Below are positions 7,995 through 16,254 of a DNA stretch of 64,000 nt, one piece after another (the first letter of the stretch is position 1; each line of letters begins with the position of its first letter). Made by a program: the position numbers and the translations under genes. This stretch comes from Streptomyces longisporoflavus (lineage in GTDB: Bacteria; Actinomycetota; Actinomycetes; Streptomycetales; Streptomycetaceae), in the NCBI RefSeq assembly GCF_014649775.1, contig NZ_BMTR01000010.1, forward strand, positions 62,001 to 126,000. Reading direction: 5' to 3'. The notes beneath the pieces were generated by a model. It saw only the letters and a program-made list of their open reading frames with translations, did no database searches and was not told the DNA's origin.

Positions 7995-8492
7995 GTGACC
8001 GAAACCGGCCTGGAGCCCGATCCCGTACGCGACCGCTGGCGGGCGCCCATGCGGCTTGCCCTGGCCGAGGCCGAACTGGCCGCCCGGGGCGGCGATGTGC
8101 CCGTCGGCGCCGTCGTGCTGTCCCCGGACGGCACGACGGTGCTCGCGGCGGGCCACAACGAACGCGAGGCGACCGGCGACCCGACGGCGCACGCGGAGGT
8201 GCTCGCCGTCCGCCGGGCCGCCGCCGCGCTCGGCGAGTGGCGGCTGACGGGCTGCACCCTCGTGGTGACCCTGGAGCCCTGCACGATGTGCGCGGGCGCG
8301 CTCGTGCAGTCCCGGGTCGACCGGGTCGTCTACGGAGCGCGTGACGAGAAGGCGGGCGCCGCCGGCTCCGTCTGGGACGTCGTACGCGACAGAAGGCTGA
8401 ACCACCGTCCCGAGGTGATCCAGGGCGTCCTCGCGGAGGAGACCGCGGAGCTGCTCACCCGCTTCTTCAGGGGCTCTGAGGGGTCGCCCTAG
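7995..8492 (+). CDS. tadA: tRNA-specific adenosine deaminase
   Basis: A 165-residue zinc deaminase that converts A34 to inosine in tRNA-Arg(ACG). A matching tRNA-Arg(ACG) gene lies in this window at 37859. The zinc and proton-shuttle residues are seen in HAEV near residue 66 and in PCTMCAGA near 95. The following block (VYGARDEKAGAAGS) is typical of TadA. The start is GTG 7995, 9 bp after the deaminase-associated gene. Length is normal for the family, and confusion with cytosine deaminase is unlikely given the tRNA-binding signature and context. Confidence 0.93.
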   Translation: MTETGLEPDPVRDRWRAPMRLALAEAELAARGGDVPVGAVVLSPDGTTVLAAGHNEREATGDPTAHAEVLAVRRAAAALGEWRLTGCTLVVTLEPCTMCAGALVQSRVDRVVYGARDEKAGAAGSVWDVVRDRRLNHRPEVIQGVLAEETAELLTRFFRGSEGSP

Positions 8493-8548
8493 AGGTGCCG
8501 AGGGGGCGGATTTCTGACCACGGCCCTCTTTGGGCTAGAGTTCCTCTC

Positions 8549-8633
8549 GGTAGCGTGTCCGAGCGGCCGAAGGAGCTCGCCTCGAAAGCGAGTGTGGGGA
8601 AACTCACCGTGGGTTCAAATCCCACCGCTACCG
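8549..8633 (+). tRNA. tRNA-Ser (anticodon CGA)
   Basis: The acceptor stem GGTAGCG pairs with CGCTACC, with discriminator G at 8633. The anticodon stem CTCGC/GCGAG encloses loop CTCGAAA, giving anticodon CGA. A long variable arm (TGTGGGGAAACTCACC) and the TTCAAAT T-loop are class II serine features. CCA is not encoded. A TAGAGT hexamer sits about 8 nt upstream, consistent with its own promoter. Confidence 0.95.
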
Positions 8634-8640
8634 CTCTTAC

Positions 8641-8680
8641 GACGAAGGCCCTGTCCGCGAGGACGGGGCCTTCGTCGTTT
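8641..8680 (+). terminator. Strong intrinsic terminator after tRNA-Ser
   Basis: Arms 8641-8656 and 8661-8676 pair over 16 bp with one G-U pair around a GCGA loop, followed by GTTTT. Confidence 0.9.
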
Positions 8681-9036
8681 TCCGCGACGGCGGATGGATG
8701 GGGGCGCGCGACGGCGGATGAATGGGTCGGGGGAAGCGGCATCGGGGGGACAAGCCGCTCCCCCCGATGAGGACCGGACCCTCCGGCCCGCGCCGTCCTT
8801 GGGGGGAAGCAGACGGCGCGTGACCCCGCAGTGGGGGCCGGTCCCTGGCCCGCGGATTCCTGCCAGATCCGCTCGGGCACATCACCCATCCTGCCGCCCG
8901 CGCAACCGGGAACGGCCCGGCAAAGGGCCTCTGCCACCAGGCCGTTGGTCCTCAAAGGCCCGGTGAGCACGTGCCGGGTTAGACTCACGCCCGTCACAGG
9001 GGTCACAGAGCGCAGCGGGTAAGGGGAGGCCGGAGC
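8681..9036. other. Non-coding stretch with a second hairpin and a short direct repeat
   Basis: No gene is supported. It holds a GCGACGGCGGATG direct repeat near 8684 and 8708 and a perfect 11-bp inverted repeat (8740-8750 with 8759-8769, CATCGGGGGGA). The last 30 bases carry a GGGGAGG ribosome binding site for the small gene at 9037. Confidence 0.55.
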
Positions 9037-9216
9037 ATGGCGGTGCAGTGGAAGAAAATCGGGCTCTTCGCGCTCGTCGTCTTCATGCTTTACGTGATCA
9101 TCACTGACCCCGCCAAGGCCGCGGACTATGTGCAGATAGGCTTCGAGGCGGTTTCGGATGCCGCTCGGAGCATAGGCGATTTCATGACGTGGGTCGCCAA
9201 CGGAGGCAAGGACTGA
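9037..9216 (+). CDS. 59-residue small membrane protein
   Basis: ATG 9037 opens a 59-codon frame with GGGGAGG about 10 nt upstream. Residues 8-23 are a hydrophobic span (IGLFALVVFMLYVIIT). The C-terminal part is amphipathic (ADYVQIGFEAVSDAARSIGDFMTWV), which may lie along the membrane. Below 60 codons it is easily missed. Its composition is unlike the surrounding shadow frames. It stands between tRNA-Ser and the Dabb gene in the same direction. No family is recognised, but the regular hydrophobic and amphipathic pattern makes it a credible gene. Confidence 0.75.
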   Translation: MAVQWKKIGLFALVVFMLYVIITDPAKAADYVQIGFEAVSDAARSIGDFMTWVANGGKD

Positions 9217-9277
9217 GCGGCTCGTCCCGCCGTCCTCCCCTCCCCCCGGTCCCCCGCCCCGCATCCCTGGAGTGCGC

Positions 9278-9571
9278 ATGATCCGCCATCTGGTCCTCTT
9301 CAAGCTCAACGACGGTGTGCGGCGCGACGAGCCGCGCGTCGTCGAAGGCGTCAAGGCCTTCCGCGCGCTCGGCGACCAGATCCCGGAGCTCACGTTCTGG
9401 GAGTGCGACTGGAACATCACCGACCGGCCCATCGCGTACGACTTCGCCATCAACTCGGCGGTCGAGGACACCGATGCGCTGAAGCGGTACATCGAGCACC
9501 CGGCCCATCAGGCGGGCGTCGCACTGTGGCGGGAGTTCGCCACGTGGGTGATCGCGGACTACGAGTTCTGA
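9278..9571 (+). CDS. Dabb (stress-responsive alpha/beta barrel) domain protein
   Basis: A 97-residue single-domain protein with start ATG 9278 and GGAG 5 nt upstream. MIRHLVLFKLNDGV at the N-terminus and the central RPIAYDFAINSAVEDTDALKRYIEHPAHQ pattern are the Dabb signature: a dimeric ferredoxin-like barrel with a conserved His in the first strand. The family includes stress proteins and small cyclases or monooxygenase-like enzymes. The substrate here is unknown. A strong terminator follows 16 bp later. Confidence 0.88.
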   Translation: MIRHLVLFKLNDGVRRDEPRVVEGVKAFRALGDQIPELTFWECDWNITDRPIAYDFAINSAVEDTDALKRYIEHPAHQAGVALWREFATWVIADYEF

Positions 9572-9587
9572 CCTACCGCGCGAAGCG

Positions 9588-9615
9588 GCCCCTCACCGGA
9601 CGGTGAGGGGCTTTT
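9588..9615 (+). terminator. Intrinsic terminator after the Dabb gene
   Basis: GCCCCTCACC (9588-9597) pairs perfectly with GGTGAGGGGC (9602-9611) around GGAC, followed by TTTT. Confidence 0.92.
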
Positions 9616-9703
9616 CTGCGTCTTATGGCCCAACTCGGCCCTCAACACGTAGTTATCGGGTGCTTGCACACAGTGCACATGTCTTGTGATGCTATGACCG
9701 CTT

Positions 9704-9790
9704 TTGACGGATGAGTTGACCAGGGTCGGCTGATCTTGACCGAGCTCGACAGGACTTGATTGCGCTTGACCGAGAAGGGGTGGCGTTGAC
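9704..9790 (+). promoter_or_regulatory. Helically phased TTGAC repeats upstream of sigF
   Basis: TTGAC occurs at 9704, 9716, 9736, 9766 and 9786, and TTGAT at 9756. From 9716 on, all spacings are 20, 20, 10 and 20 bp, so the motifs face the same side of the helix. The array ends at the sigF start. It could be an operator array or a chance set in the leader. Confidence 0.5.
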
Positions 9791-9791
9791 C

Positions 9792-10718
9792 GTGCCGGCC
9801 AGTACTGCGCCCGAAGCACCACCCGTGACCCCGCAGGCGAGCAGCCCCGGCGCTCCGAGCAACCAGAGCGCGGCCACCGACGGCGCGAGCCTCCCGGCCG
9901 CCACCGGCACCTCCGGCAGCCCCGGCACCCCTGGCAGCCCCAGCACCCCCAGCAGCAGGGGCGCCGACACCCGGGCCCTGACGCAGGTGCTCTTCGCCGA
10001 ACTCAAGGGGCTCGAACCGGGCAGCCCCGAGCACGGCCGCGTCCGCGGTGCGCTCATCGAGGCCAATCTGCCGCTGGTGCGCTACGCCGCCGCCCGCTTC
10101 CGCAGCCGCAACGAGCCGATGGAGGACGTCGTCCAGGTCGGCACGATCGGCCTGATCAACGCCATCGACCGATTCGACCCCGAGCGCGGCGTGCAGTTCC
10201 CGACCTTCGCGATGCCCACCGTGGTCGGCGAGATCAAGCGGTACTTCCGCGACAACGTACGAACGGTCCATGTGCCGCGCCGTCTTCACGAGCTGTGGGT
10301 GCAGGTGACCGGGGCGACCGAGGACCTCACCACGGCGTTCGGGCGCTCGCCCACGACCGCGGAGATCGCCGAGCGGCTGCGGATCACCGAGGAGGAGGTC
10401 CTGGCCTGTATCGAGGCCGGACGTTCGTACCACGCGACGTCGTTGGAGGCGGCCCAGGAGGGCGATGGTCTGCCCGGCCTGCTCGACCGGCTCGGCTATG
10501 AGGACCCGGCACTCGACGGCGTCGAGCACCGCGACCTCGTCCGCCATCTCCTCGTACAGCTGCCCGAGCGCGAACAGCGCATCCTGCTCCTTCGCTACTA
10601 CAGCAATCTGACGCAATCACAGATCAGCGCCGAATTGGGCGTTTCTCAGATGCATGTGTCAAGACTGCTGGCCAGAAGCTTCGCGCGACTTCGATCCGCA
10701 AACCGTATCGAGGCGTAA
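9792..10718 (+). CDS. sigF: SigB/SigF-type sporulation sigma factor
   Basis: About 308 residues. The true start is unsure: GTG 9792 gives VPASTAPEAPP, TTG 9786 has a better-placed GGGG box, and longer forms are possible. Residues 1-60 are a low-complexity Pro/Ser/Thr/Gly stretch. Sigma region 2 follows (NLPLVRYAAARFRSRNEPMEDVVQVGTIGL and FPTFAMPTVVGEIKRYFRD), then region 3 and region 4 (LTQSQISAELGVSQMHVSRLLARSF). Position immediately before a second sigma factor and downstream of tadA matches S. coelicolor sigF, the late spore-maturation sigma factor, from memory. It would be controlled by anti-sigma proteins of the RsbW type. Confidence 0.8.
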   Translation: MPASTAPEAPPVTPQASSPGAPSNQSAATDGASLPAATGTSGSPGTPGSPSTPSSRGADTRALTQVLFAELKGLEPGSPEHGRVRGALIEANLPLVRYAAARFRSRNEPMEDVVQVGTIGLINAIDRFDPERGVQFPTFAMPTVVGEIKRYFRDNVRTVHVPRRLHELWVQVTGATEDLTTAFGRSPTTAEIAERLRITEEEVLACIEAGRSYHATSLEAAQEGDGLPGLLDRLGYEDPALDGVEHRDLVRHLLVQLPEREQRILLLRYYSNLTQSQISAELGVSQMHVSRLLARSFARLRSANRIEA

Positions 10719-10816
10719 CCGTAACGAGTGGACTGCTCAATGAGCAGTTCCCGACGCTTCACGAGCAGAAAAGCCCCAGACCCCCTCTTTCCTGCATCGG
10801 TGTCACCCTTCTTTGT

Positions 10817-10851
10817 CGACATGTAACTACAGCGTGTTGCCGACATGTGAC
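10817..10851 (+). repeat. Direct repeat CGACATGT(A/G)AC upstream of sigN
   Basis: CGACATGTAAC at 10817-10827 and CGACATGTGAC at 10841-10851 lie 24 bp apart in the sigF-sigN gap. They may be activator or repressor half-sites. Confidence 0.5.
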
Positions 10852-10867
10852 ATTCTGCTGGAACCGC

Positions 10868-10893
10868 GTTTGCCGGAGCCCCACGTCCGGTAT
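10868..10893 (+). promoter_or_regulatory. SigB/F/N-type promoter candidate for sigN
   Basis: GTTT (10868-10871), 16 bp, then CGGTAT (10888-10893) is close to the GNNT-N14-16-GGGTA pattern of Streptomyces SigB-family promoters. It lies 68 bp before the sigN start and may allow autoregulation or control by sigF. Confidence 0.45.
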
Positions 10894-10961
10894 TCAGGTG
10901 GAGGCTGCGTTCCTCCGACGGGAACGTGTGCCGCGACCGTCCGCGACCCAAAGGGGGTGGC

Positions 10962-11822
10962 ATGTCCGCAGACCAGGGCAGCTCGAAGGTGCTCACGCTC
11001 ACGAAGAGCGAATCAGCGCCCGACGCGCTTGCGAGCTCAAGTGTTTCCGGGGCTTCAGGAGCCATCGACACCCGCACCCTGTCCCGCTCCCTGTTCCTGC
11101 GGCTCGCCGCACTCGACAAGGACAGCCCCGAGCGTGTCTACGTAAGGGACACGCTGATCGAGCTCAACCTCCCGCTCGTCCGGTATGCGGCAGCGCGCTT
11201 CCGCAGCCGCAACGAACCGATGGAGGACATCGTCCAGGTCGGCACGATCGGCCTGATCAAGGCGATCGACCGATTCGACTGCGAACGCGGCGTGGAATTC
11301 CCGACGTTCGCGATGCCGACCGTCGTCGGCGAGATCAAGCGCTTCTTCCGCGACACCAGTTGGTCGGTGCGCGTCCCGCGCCGCCTCCAGGAGCTGCGGC
11401 TCGCGCTGACGAAGACGAGCGACGAGCTGGCGCAGCGGCTGGACCGCTCACCGACCGTGCCCGAACTCGCCAAGGCACTCGGGGTGTCCGAGGAGGACGT
11501 GGTCGACGGCCTGGCCGTCGGGAACGCGTACACCGCCTCCTCGCTCGACTCCCCGGCCCTGGAGGACGACGGCGGCGAGGGCTCCCTCGCCGACCGCCTG
11601 GGGTACGAGGACAGCGCGCTCGAAGGCGTCGAGTACCGCGAGTCCCTCAAGCCGCTGCTCGCCAAGCTGCCGCCGCGCGAGCGCCGCATCATCATGCTGC
11701 GCTTCTTCGCGAACATGACGCAGTCGCAGATCGGCGAGGAGGTCGGCATCTCGCAGATGCACGTCTCGCGGCTGCTCACGCGGACGCTTTCGCAGCTGCG
11801 TGAAGGACTCATCGCGGACTGA
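10962..11822 (+). CDS. sigN: SigB-type sigma factor SigN
   Basis: A 286-residue sigma factor with start ATG 10962 after a strong AAGGGGGTGG box. Region 2 (RYAAARFRSRNEPMEDIVQVGTIGLIKAIDRF) is almost identical to that of the upstream sigF, while the rest diverges (region 3 TVPELAKALGVSEEDVV, region 4 MTQSQIGEEVGISQMHVSRLLTRTL). Clear paralogs in tandem with their own promoters (243 bp between) fit S. coelicolor sigF-sigN as I remember it. SigN is known to direct nepA, and a nepA-like gene lies at 52335 in this window. Confidence 0.8.
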   Translation: MSADQGSSKVLTLTKSESAPDALASSSVSGASGAIDTRTLSRSLFLRLAALDKDSPERVYVRDTLIELNLPLVRYAAARFRSRNEPMEDIVQVGTIGLIKAIDRFDCERGVEFPTFAMPTVVGEIKRFFRDTSWSVRVPRRLQELRLALTKTSDELAQRLDRSPTVPELAKALGVSEEDVVDGLAVGNAYTASSLDSPALEDDGGEGSLADRLGYEDSALEGVEYRESLKPLLAKLPPRERRIIMLRFFANMTQSQIGEEVGISQMHVSRLLTRTLSQLREGLIAD

Positions 11823-11921
11823 TCGCACTCCCCCTGTGGCCAGGGACGCTCAAGGAGCCGCAGGGGGACAGCAGTTGCTGACGGGGTTCCTAATTGACGG
11901 GTCGTCAGACACACTGTCGCG

Positions 11922-12716
11922 ATGCGACGTGGCATACGAAACGTACTGAGCGCGTCTACGGCTGCCCTGTGCCTGGGCGGGGTCCTTGCCGCCTGCGGGG
12001 GCGGGGGCGGTGACGACGGCTATGTGGCCACGGGGCCGGCCGGTGCGGGCCCTGAGCGGGCGCCTGGCAAGGGAGTTGCGCCCACCGGTGAGGTGGAGCT
12101 TGTGCCGTTGGTGCCTCCCGGCGGGGGGAGCGGCGGTGGTGAGTCTGGGGGTGAGGGTGACTCCCCCGCGCCGTCGGAGTCCGGCGCCGGTGGCTCTTCC
12201 GGCAAGTCCCCTGGCGGCAAGGCCGGTTCCGGCTCTCCGGGCGGGCCGAGCAGCTCGGACGGATCGGACAGCGGTGGTTCCTCGGCTGACGGTGCCAAGT
12301 CCCCTCGTACGGAGAGTGGTTCGGGGGGCGGCTCAGCGGGGCGCCCTGAAGGCGGGGCGAGTGAATCTCCCTCCGCGCCCGGCGGTGGCACCAGCGCGGG
12401 GCCCAGCGGACCCGCGAAGCTCAGCGTGAGTGAGCCGCAGCGTAAGCCCGCGGACGACCGCTGGTGCGAGAAGGTGACCGTCTCCTTCCGTAACACCGGG
12501 GGGTCGCCGGTGCGGTCCGGGACGGTCACCTTCGAGACGCACGTCATCGGTGCGCTTGGCGTGGACTGGGCCACGCTGAAATCCACGGAGAAGCTGCCCG
12601 CGCCCATCGACGCGGGGAAGTCCGTCAAGAAGACCTGGACTGTGTGCGTCGACGCGTGGCGCGTGCCGCTGGGCATGCATGTGGAGACGCGGGACGTCTC
12701 CGTCGAGTGGGAGTAG
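11922..12716 (+). CDS. Lipoprotein with Gly/Ser-rich linker and C-terminal beta domain
   Basis: A 264-residue exported protein. The signal ends in a lipobox (GVLAAC, Cys near residue 25), so it should be lipid-anchored outside the membrane. Residues 26-165 are a Gly/Ser/Pro-rich linker long enough to span the wall. The C-terminal 100 residues (WCEKVTVSFRNTGGSPVRSGTVTFETHVIGALG, with a second Cys in WTVCVDAW) look like an immunoglobulin-like beta domain with one disulfide. No family name is recognised. The gene follows sigN by 99 bp and could be a target, but no SigN-type promoter is clear in front of it. Confidence 0.8.
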   Translation: MRRGIRNVLSASTAALCLGGVLAACGGGGGDDGYVATGPAGAGPERAPGKGVAPTGEVELVPLVPPGGGSGGGESGGEGDSPAPSESGAGGSSGKSPGGKAGSGSPGGPSSSDGSDSGGSSADGAKSPRTESGSGGGSAGRPEGGASESPSAPGGGTSAGPSGPAKLSVSEPQRKPADDRWCEKVTVSFRNTGGSPVRSGTVTFETHVIGALGVDWATLKSTEKLPAPIDAGKSVKKTWTVCVDAWRVPLGMHVETRDVSVEWE

Positions 12717-12734
12717 CCCGTCGTCTTGTACCTG

Positions 12735-12776
12735 CGGGTCCGCCGTGGCTGAGCGCGCAGTTCCCCGCGCCCCTAA
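12735..12776. repeat. Dispersed Streptomyces intergenic repeat
   Basis: The stretch GGGTCCGCCGTGGCTGAGCG followed by CGCAGTTCCCCGCGCCCCT matches, from memory, a short repeat scattered through intergenic regions of many Streptomyces genomes. It sits between convergent genes. Confidence 0.55.
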
Positions 12777-12793
12777 ACGCCCCTCCGGGGCGT
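12777..12793. terminator. Bidirectional hairpin between convergent genes
   Basis: ACGCCCC (12777-12783) and GGGGCGT (12787-12793) pair perfectly around TCC, between the stops at 12716 and 12796. Confidence 0.6.
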
Positions 12794-12795
12794 CC

Positions 12796-12999
12796 TTACT
12801 TCAGCGCCAGCCACGCCACCCCCGCCACCACCGCGATCGCGATGACGACGCCGATGATCAGGCCGATGCGCGGGCCCGCGGATGCTGCCGCCGGCTGCTG
12901 GGCTCGGCCCTGGGGGGACTCGTCGACGAAGGCGCGGAACATCTGCGTGCTGCCGGCCGGGTCGGGGGTGTTCTGGGGGCCCTGGGGGTTGTGTGCCAT
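12796..12999 (-). CDS. 67-residue tail-anchored small membrane protein
   Basis: A small protein with a polar Gln/Pro N-terminus (MAHNPQGPQNTPDPAG) and one C-terminal transmembrane helix (IGLIIGVVIAIAVVAGVAWLAL) ending in Lys. It is therefore likely inserted with the N-terminus in the cytoplasm. A TAGGGT hexamer 8 nt upstream of ATG 12999 (13008-13013, minus strand) and the absence of a Shine-Dalgarno suggest a leaderless transcript. Function unknown. It is divergent from the MarR gene. Confidence 0.75.
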   Translation of the reverse strand: MAHNPQGPQNTPDPAGSTQMFRAFVDESPQGRAQQPAAASAGPRIGLIIGVVIAIAVVAGVAWLALK

Positions 13000-13111
13000 A
13001 GCGCAGGACCCTAGCGAACCATCGGGGGTCGGCCCAACCCCCGCTGACCACGGACTTTACTGGGGCGGCCCCAGAGCTTTGCCGACTCTTTAGCCGGTTG
13101 GTCCAGTTTTA

Positions 13112-13156
13112 GTTTGCCTGCGGCAACCAACTGTCTTTATCGTTGCCCTAAGCAAC
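13112..13156. promoter_or_regulatory. Twin MarR operators upstream of the MarR-MFS operon
   Basis: Two inverted repeats share the half-site GTTGCC/GGCAAC. The first is TTGCC-TGC-GGCAA (13114-13126). The second is GTTGC-CCTAA-GCAAC (13142-13156). Their centres are 29 bp apart, near three helix turns. They precede the MarR start at 13172 and suit autorepression. Confidence 0.65.
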
Positions 13157-13171
13157 AACATAGGAGGTGTC

Positions 13172-13651
13172 GTGGCCGCGCAGCGTCATTACGAGGACCT
13201 GGCCCGACAGCTCAGCGCCATCGGTGCCGTGAAGCGCGGCCTCGGACGAGGCTTGCCGCACGACTGCCCGGGCGGGTCCGCCGCCGTACTCATCCTGCTC
13301 GACCGGCACGGAGAGATGCGGATGAGCAGGCTCGCCGAGCTGCTCGCCGTGGACATGTCGGTGACTTCCCGCCACGTGGCCCACGTCGCCGAGAAGGAGT
13401 GGATCCTCCGGGAACCCGACCCCGCCGACAAGCGCTCCCGGATCTTGCGCCTGACGCCCGCGGGCCAGACCAAGGTCAATGAGCTGTCCGAGCTGTCCAT
13501 CAGGACACTCACCCACTACTTGCATGACTGGTCAGACGACGAGGTCGTCCAGCTCAGCACGCTGCTCGCGCGACTGCGCGACAGTTTCGGGGACTGCCGC
13601 GCGGCTTCGGCCCGGCTCCCCTTCGAAGAGACCACCCGTACACCCGCGTAA
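13172..13651 (+). CDS. MarR-family transcriptional regulator
   Basis: A 159-residue winged-helix regulator with GTG 13172 behind AGGAGG. The DNA-binding part is seen as MRMSRLAELLAVDMSVTSRHVAHVAEKEWILREPDPADKRSRILRLT (residues 50-97), including the wing with the DKRS signature. N- and C-terminal helices form the dimer. Its stop overlaps an upstream ATG of the MFS gene, so the two are co-transcribed. It likely represses its own operon through the twin inverted repeats and is released by a pump substrate. Confidence 0.92.
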   Translation: MAAQRHYEDLARQLSAIGAVKRGLGRGLPHDCPGGSAAVLILLDRHGEMRMSRLAELLAVDMSVTSRHVAHVAEKEWILREPDPADKRSRILRLTPAGQTKVNELSELSIRTLTHYLHDWSDDEVVQLSTLLARLRDSFGDCRAASARLPFEETTRTPA

Positions 13652-13665
13652 TGAAGAGGAAGCCC

Positions 13666-16203
13666 ATGGCAACAACCACACCATCCGGTGTGCGGGGCAG
13701 CCACGCCAAGCACGGGGCGACTCATGACGAGAACGCTCCGATGACACACCGGCAGATCATGGAGGCCCTCTCCGGCCTGCTGCTCGGCATGTTCGTCGCG
13801 ATCCTGTCGTCGACGATCGTCTCCAACGCCCTGCCCGAAATCATCGGCGACCTGGGCGGCGGCCAGTCCGCCTACACCTGGGTCGTCACCGCGTCGCTCC
13901 TGGCGATGACGGCGACCACCCCCCTGTGGGGCAAGCTGTCGGACCTCTTCAGCAAGAAGGCCCTGGTCCAGATAGCCCTGATCATCTACGTCGGCGGTTC
14001 GATCGTCGCCGGTCTCTCGCAGAGCCCGTCGATGCTGATCGCCTGTCGTGTCGTGCAGGGCATAGGCGTGGGCGGTCTCTCCGCCCTCGCACAGATCGTG
14101 ATGGCCGCGATGATTTCCCCGCGCGAGCGCGGCCGCTACTCCGGCTACCTCGGCGCGACCTTCGCCGTCGCCACCGTCGGCGGCCCGCTGCTCGGCGGTG
14201 TCATCACCGACACGTCGTGGCTGGGCTGGCGCTGGTGCTTCTACGTCGGCGTGCCGTTCGCGATCATCGCTCTGATCGTCCTGCAGAAGACCCTGAAGCT
14301 CCCCGTCGTGAAGCGGGACGTCAAGGTCGACTGGGGCGGCGCCTTCTTCATCACCGCGGCCGTCTGCCTGCTCCTGGTCTGGGTGACCTTCGCGGGTGAC
14401 AAGTACGACTGGATGTCCTGGCAGACCGGCGCCATGGTCGGCGGTTCGATCGTCCTCGGCCTGCTCTTCCTGCTCGTCGAGGCCAAGGCGAGCGAGCCGA
14501 TCATCCCGCTGCGCCTCTTCCGCAACCGCACCATCACCCTCGCCTCGCTCGCCTCGCTCTTCGTGGGTGTCGGCATGTTCGCGGGCACGGTGTTCTTCAG
14601 CCAGTACTTCCAGCTGGCGCGCGACAAGTCGCCGACGATGTCCGGTGTCATGACGATCCCGATGATCGGCGGCCTGTTCATCTCCTCGACGGTCTCGGGC
14701 CAGATCATCACCAAGACCGGCAAGTGGAAGGCCTGGCTGGTCACCGGCGGTGCGCTCCTGACCGCGGGCCTCGGCCTGCTCGGCACGATGCGCTACGACA
14801 CCGAGTACTGGCACATCGCGATCTACATGGCGCTGATGGGTCTCGGCATCGGCATGATGATGCAGAACCTCGTGCTCGCCACGCAGAACCAGGTCGCTCC
14901 CCAGGACCTCGGTGCCGCGAGCTCCGTCGTCACCTTCTTCCGTTCCCTCGGTGGCGCCATGGGCGTCTCGGCGCTCGGCGCCGTGATGTCCACGCGCATC
15001 ACCCACTACGTGAAGGACGGCCTGGCCGACCTCGGCCCCGAGGCCGCGAAGGCGGGTCACGGCGGTACGGGCGGCGGCGCCATCCCGGACCTGGACAAGC
15101 TCCCGGCTCCGTTCCGCACGGTCATGGAGAGCGCCTACGGGCACGGCATCGCCGACGTCTTCCTGATCGCCGCGCCGCTGGCCTTCCTGGCCTTCCTGAT
15201 CACGATCTTCATCAAGGAGGTTCCGTTGCGTACGTCCGGTGCGCTGGCCCAGGCCGCCGAGTCCTCGGACGCCGACGCCCCCGCGGCCACTCCCTCCGCC
15301 GCCCCGGCCGCCGCCTCGGCCGCCGCAGAGCAGCCTGTGCCCGTCTCCGTCGGCGCGCACACCGAGACGGGCCCCGAGGGCACGCAGAAGCTCGCGGCGG
15401 TGGCCTCGGCGGCCGCCGGTGACACCCTTCCGCCCACCTTCGGCGGCACCCCGGTCCGCGGCTTCGTCCGCGGCGCGGAGAGCACCCCGGTCCCGCGGGC
15501 CGCGGTCACGCTGATCTCCCTCGGGGGACGGCAGCTGGGCCGTGCGGTCGCGCAGGGCGACGGGTCCTACGCGGTGGACGCGCCGGGCGCGGGCTCGTAC
15601 GTACTGATCGCTTCGGCCGACGGTTTCCAGCCGCAGGCCTCCACGATCGTCGTCTCCGACGAGGCGCTCACGTACGACATCCTGCTGAGCGGCACGAGCG
15701 GCCTCAGCGGTGTGGTGCGGGCCTCCGACGGCAAGCTGCCGGTGTCCGGCGCGATGGTCATCGTGACCGACGTGCGCGGCGATGTCCTGGCCACCGGGCT
15801 CACCGGTGAGCAGGGCGAGTTCACCTTCGCCGAGCTGGTGCCCGGCCAGGTCACCATCGCGGTGAACGCCGCGGGTCACCGCCCGATGGCGCTGCCCGTC
15901 GAGGTCGGCGCGGTCGGCGTCACCCGGGTCGAGGTCGAGCTGAACGCCGGCGCGCAGGTGCTCGGCACCGTCCGCGCCAAGGGCGGTCCGCTGAACGACG
16001 CCCGCGTCACCCTGGTGGACGCGGCGGGCAACGTCGTCGCCACCGCGACCACCGGGTCCGACGGCGCCTACGCCTTCAGCGACCTGGACAGCGGCGAGTA
16101 CACGGTCATCGCGACCGGTTACCCGCCGGTGGCGACGGGACTGACCGTCGCCGGTGAAGGTGTCGGTGACCACGACATCGAACTCGCCCACCCCGGCGAG
16201 TAG
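13666..16203 (+). CDS. DHA2-type MFS efflux pump fused to three Cna-B-like repeats
   Basis: An 845-residue protein. ATG 13666 is chosen because GAGGAAG lies 3-8 nt upstream; ATG 13651 overlaps the MarR stop. Residues 25-525 are a 14-helix drug:proton antiporter with the usual motifs (GKLSDLFSKK between helices 2 and 3, RVVQGIGVGG in helix 4, GATFAVATVGGPLLGG motif C). After an Ala/Pro-rich linker, three repeats of about 84 residues start near 595, 679 and 764. Each begins G.VR...PV..A.VTL and ends in a GSYAV or GEFTF turn, the carboxypeptidase regulatory-like/Cna-B pattern. The fusion is unusual because the C-terminus of a 14-helix pump is expected in the cytoplasm. Confidence 0.92.
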   Translation: MATTTPSGVRGSHAKHGATHDENAPMTHRQIMEALSGLLLGMFVAILSSTIVSNALPEIIGDLGGGQSAYTWVVTASLLAMTATTPLWGKLSDLFSKKALVQIALIIYVGGSIVAGLSQSPSMLIACRVVQGIGVGGLSALAQIVMAAMISPRERGRYSGYLGATFAVATVGGPLLGGVITDTSWLGWRWCFYVGVPFAIIALIVLQKTLKLPVVKRDVKVDWGGAFFITAAVCLLLVWVTFAGDKYDWMSWQTGAMVGGSIVLGLLFLLVEAKASEPIIPLRLFRNRTITLASLASLFVGVGMFAGTVFFSQYFQLARDKSPTMSGVMTIPMIGGLFISSTVSGQIITKTGKWKAWLVTGGALLTAGLGLLGTMRYDTEYWHIAIYMALMGLGIGMMMQNLVLATQNQVAPQDLGAASSVVTFFRSLGGAMGVSALGAVMSTRITHYVKDGLADLGPEAAKAGHGGTGGGAIPDLDKLPAPFRTVMESAYGHGIADVFLIAAPLAFLAFLITIFIKEVPLRTSGALAQAAESSDADAPAATPSAAPAAASAAAEQPVPVSVGAHTETGPEGTQKLAAVASAAAGDTLPPTFGGTPVRGFVRGAESTPVPRAAVTLISLGGRQLGRAVAQGDGSYAVDAPGAGSYVLIASADGFQPQASTIVVSDEALTYDILLSGTSGLSGVVRASDGKLPVSGAMVIVTDVRGDVLATGLTGEQGEFTFAELVPGQVTIAVNAAGHRPMALPVEVGAVGVTRVEVELNAGAQVLGTVRAKGGPLNDARVTLVDAAGNVVATATTGSDGAYAFSDLDSGEYTVIATGYPPVATGLTVAGEGVGDHDIELAHPGE

Positions 16204-16209
16204 TTGACC

Positions 16210-16254
16210 CCGGCCCGGGCGCGCCCTTCGAGCGGATGAGCGTGCCCGGGCCGG
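16210..16254 (+). terminator. Hairpin after the MFS fusion gene
   Basis: CCGGCCCGGGC (16210-16220) pairs perfectly with GCCCGGGCCGG (16244-16254). Confidence 0.7.

Noticed and set aside
11895..11917. A housekeeping promoter (TTGACG with CACTGT) for the lipoprotein gene
   Set aside because: The spacer is only 12 bp.
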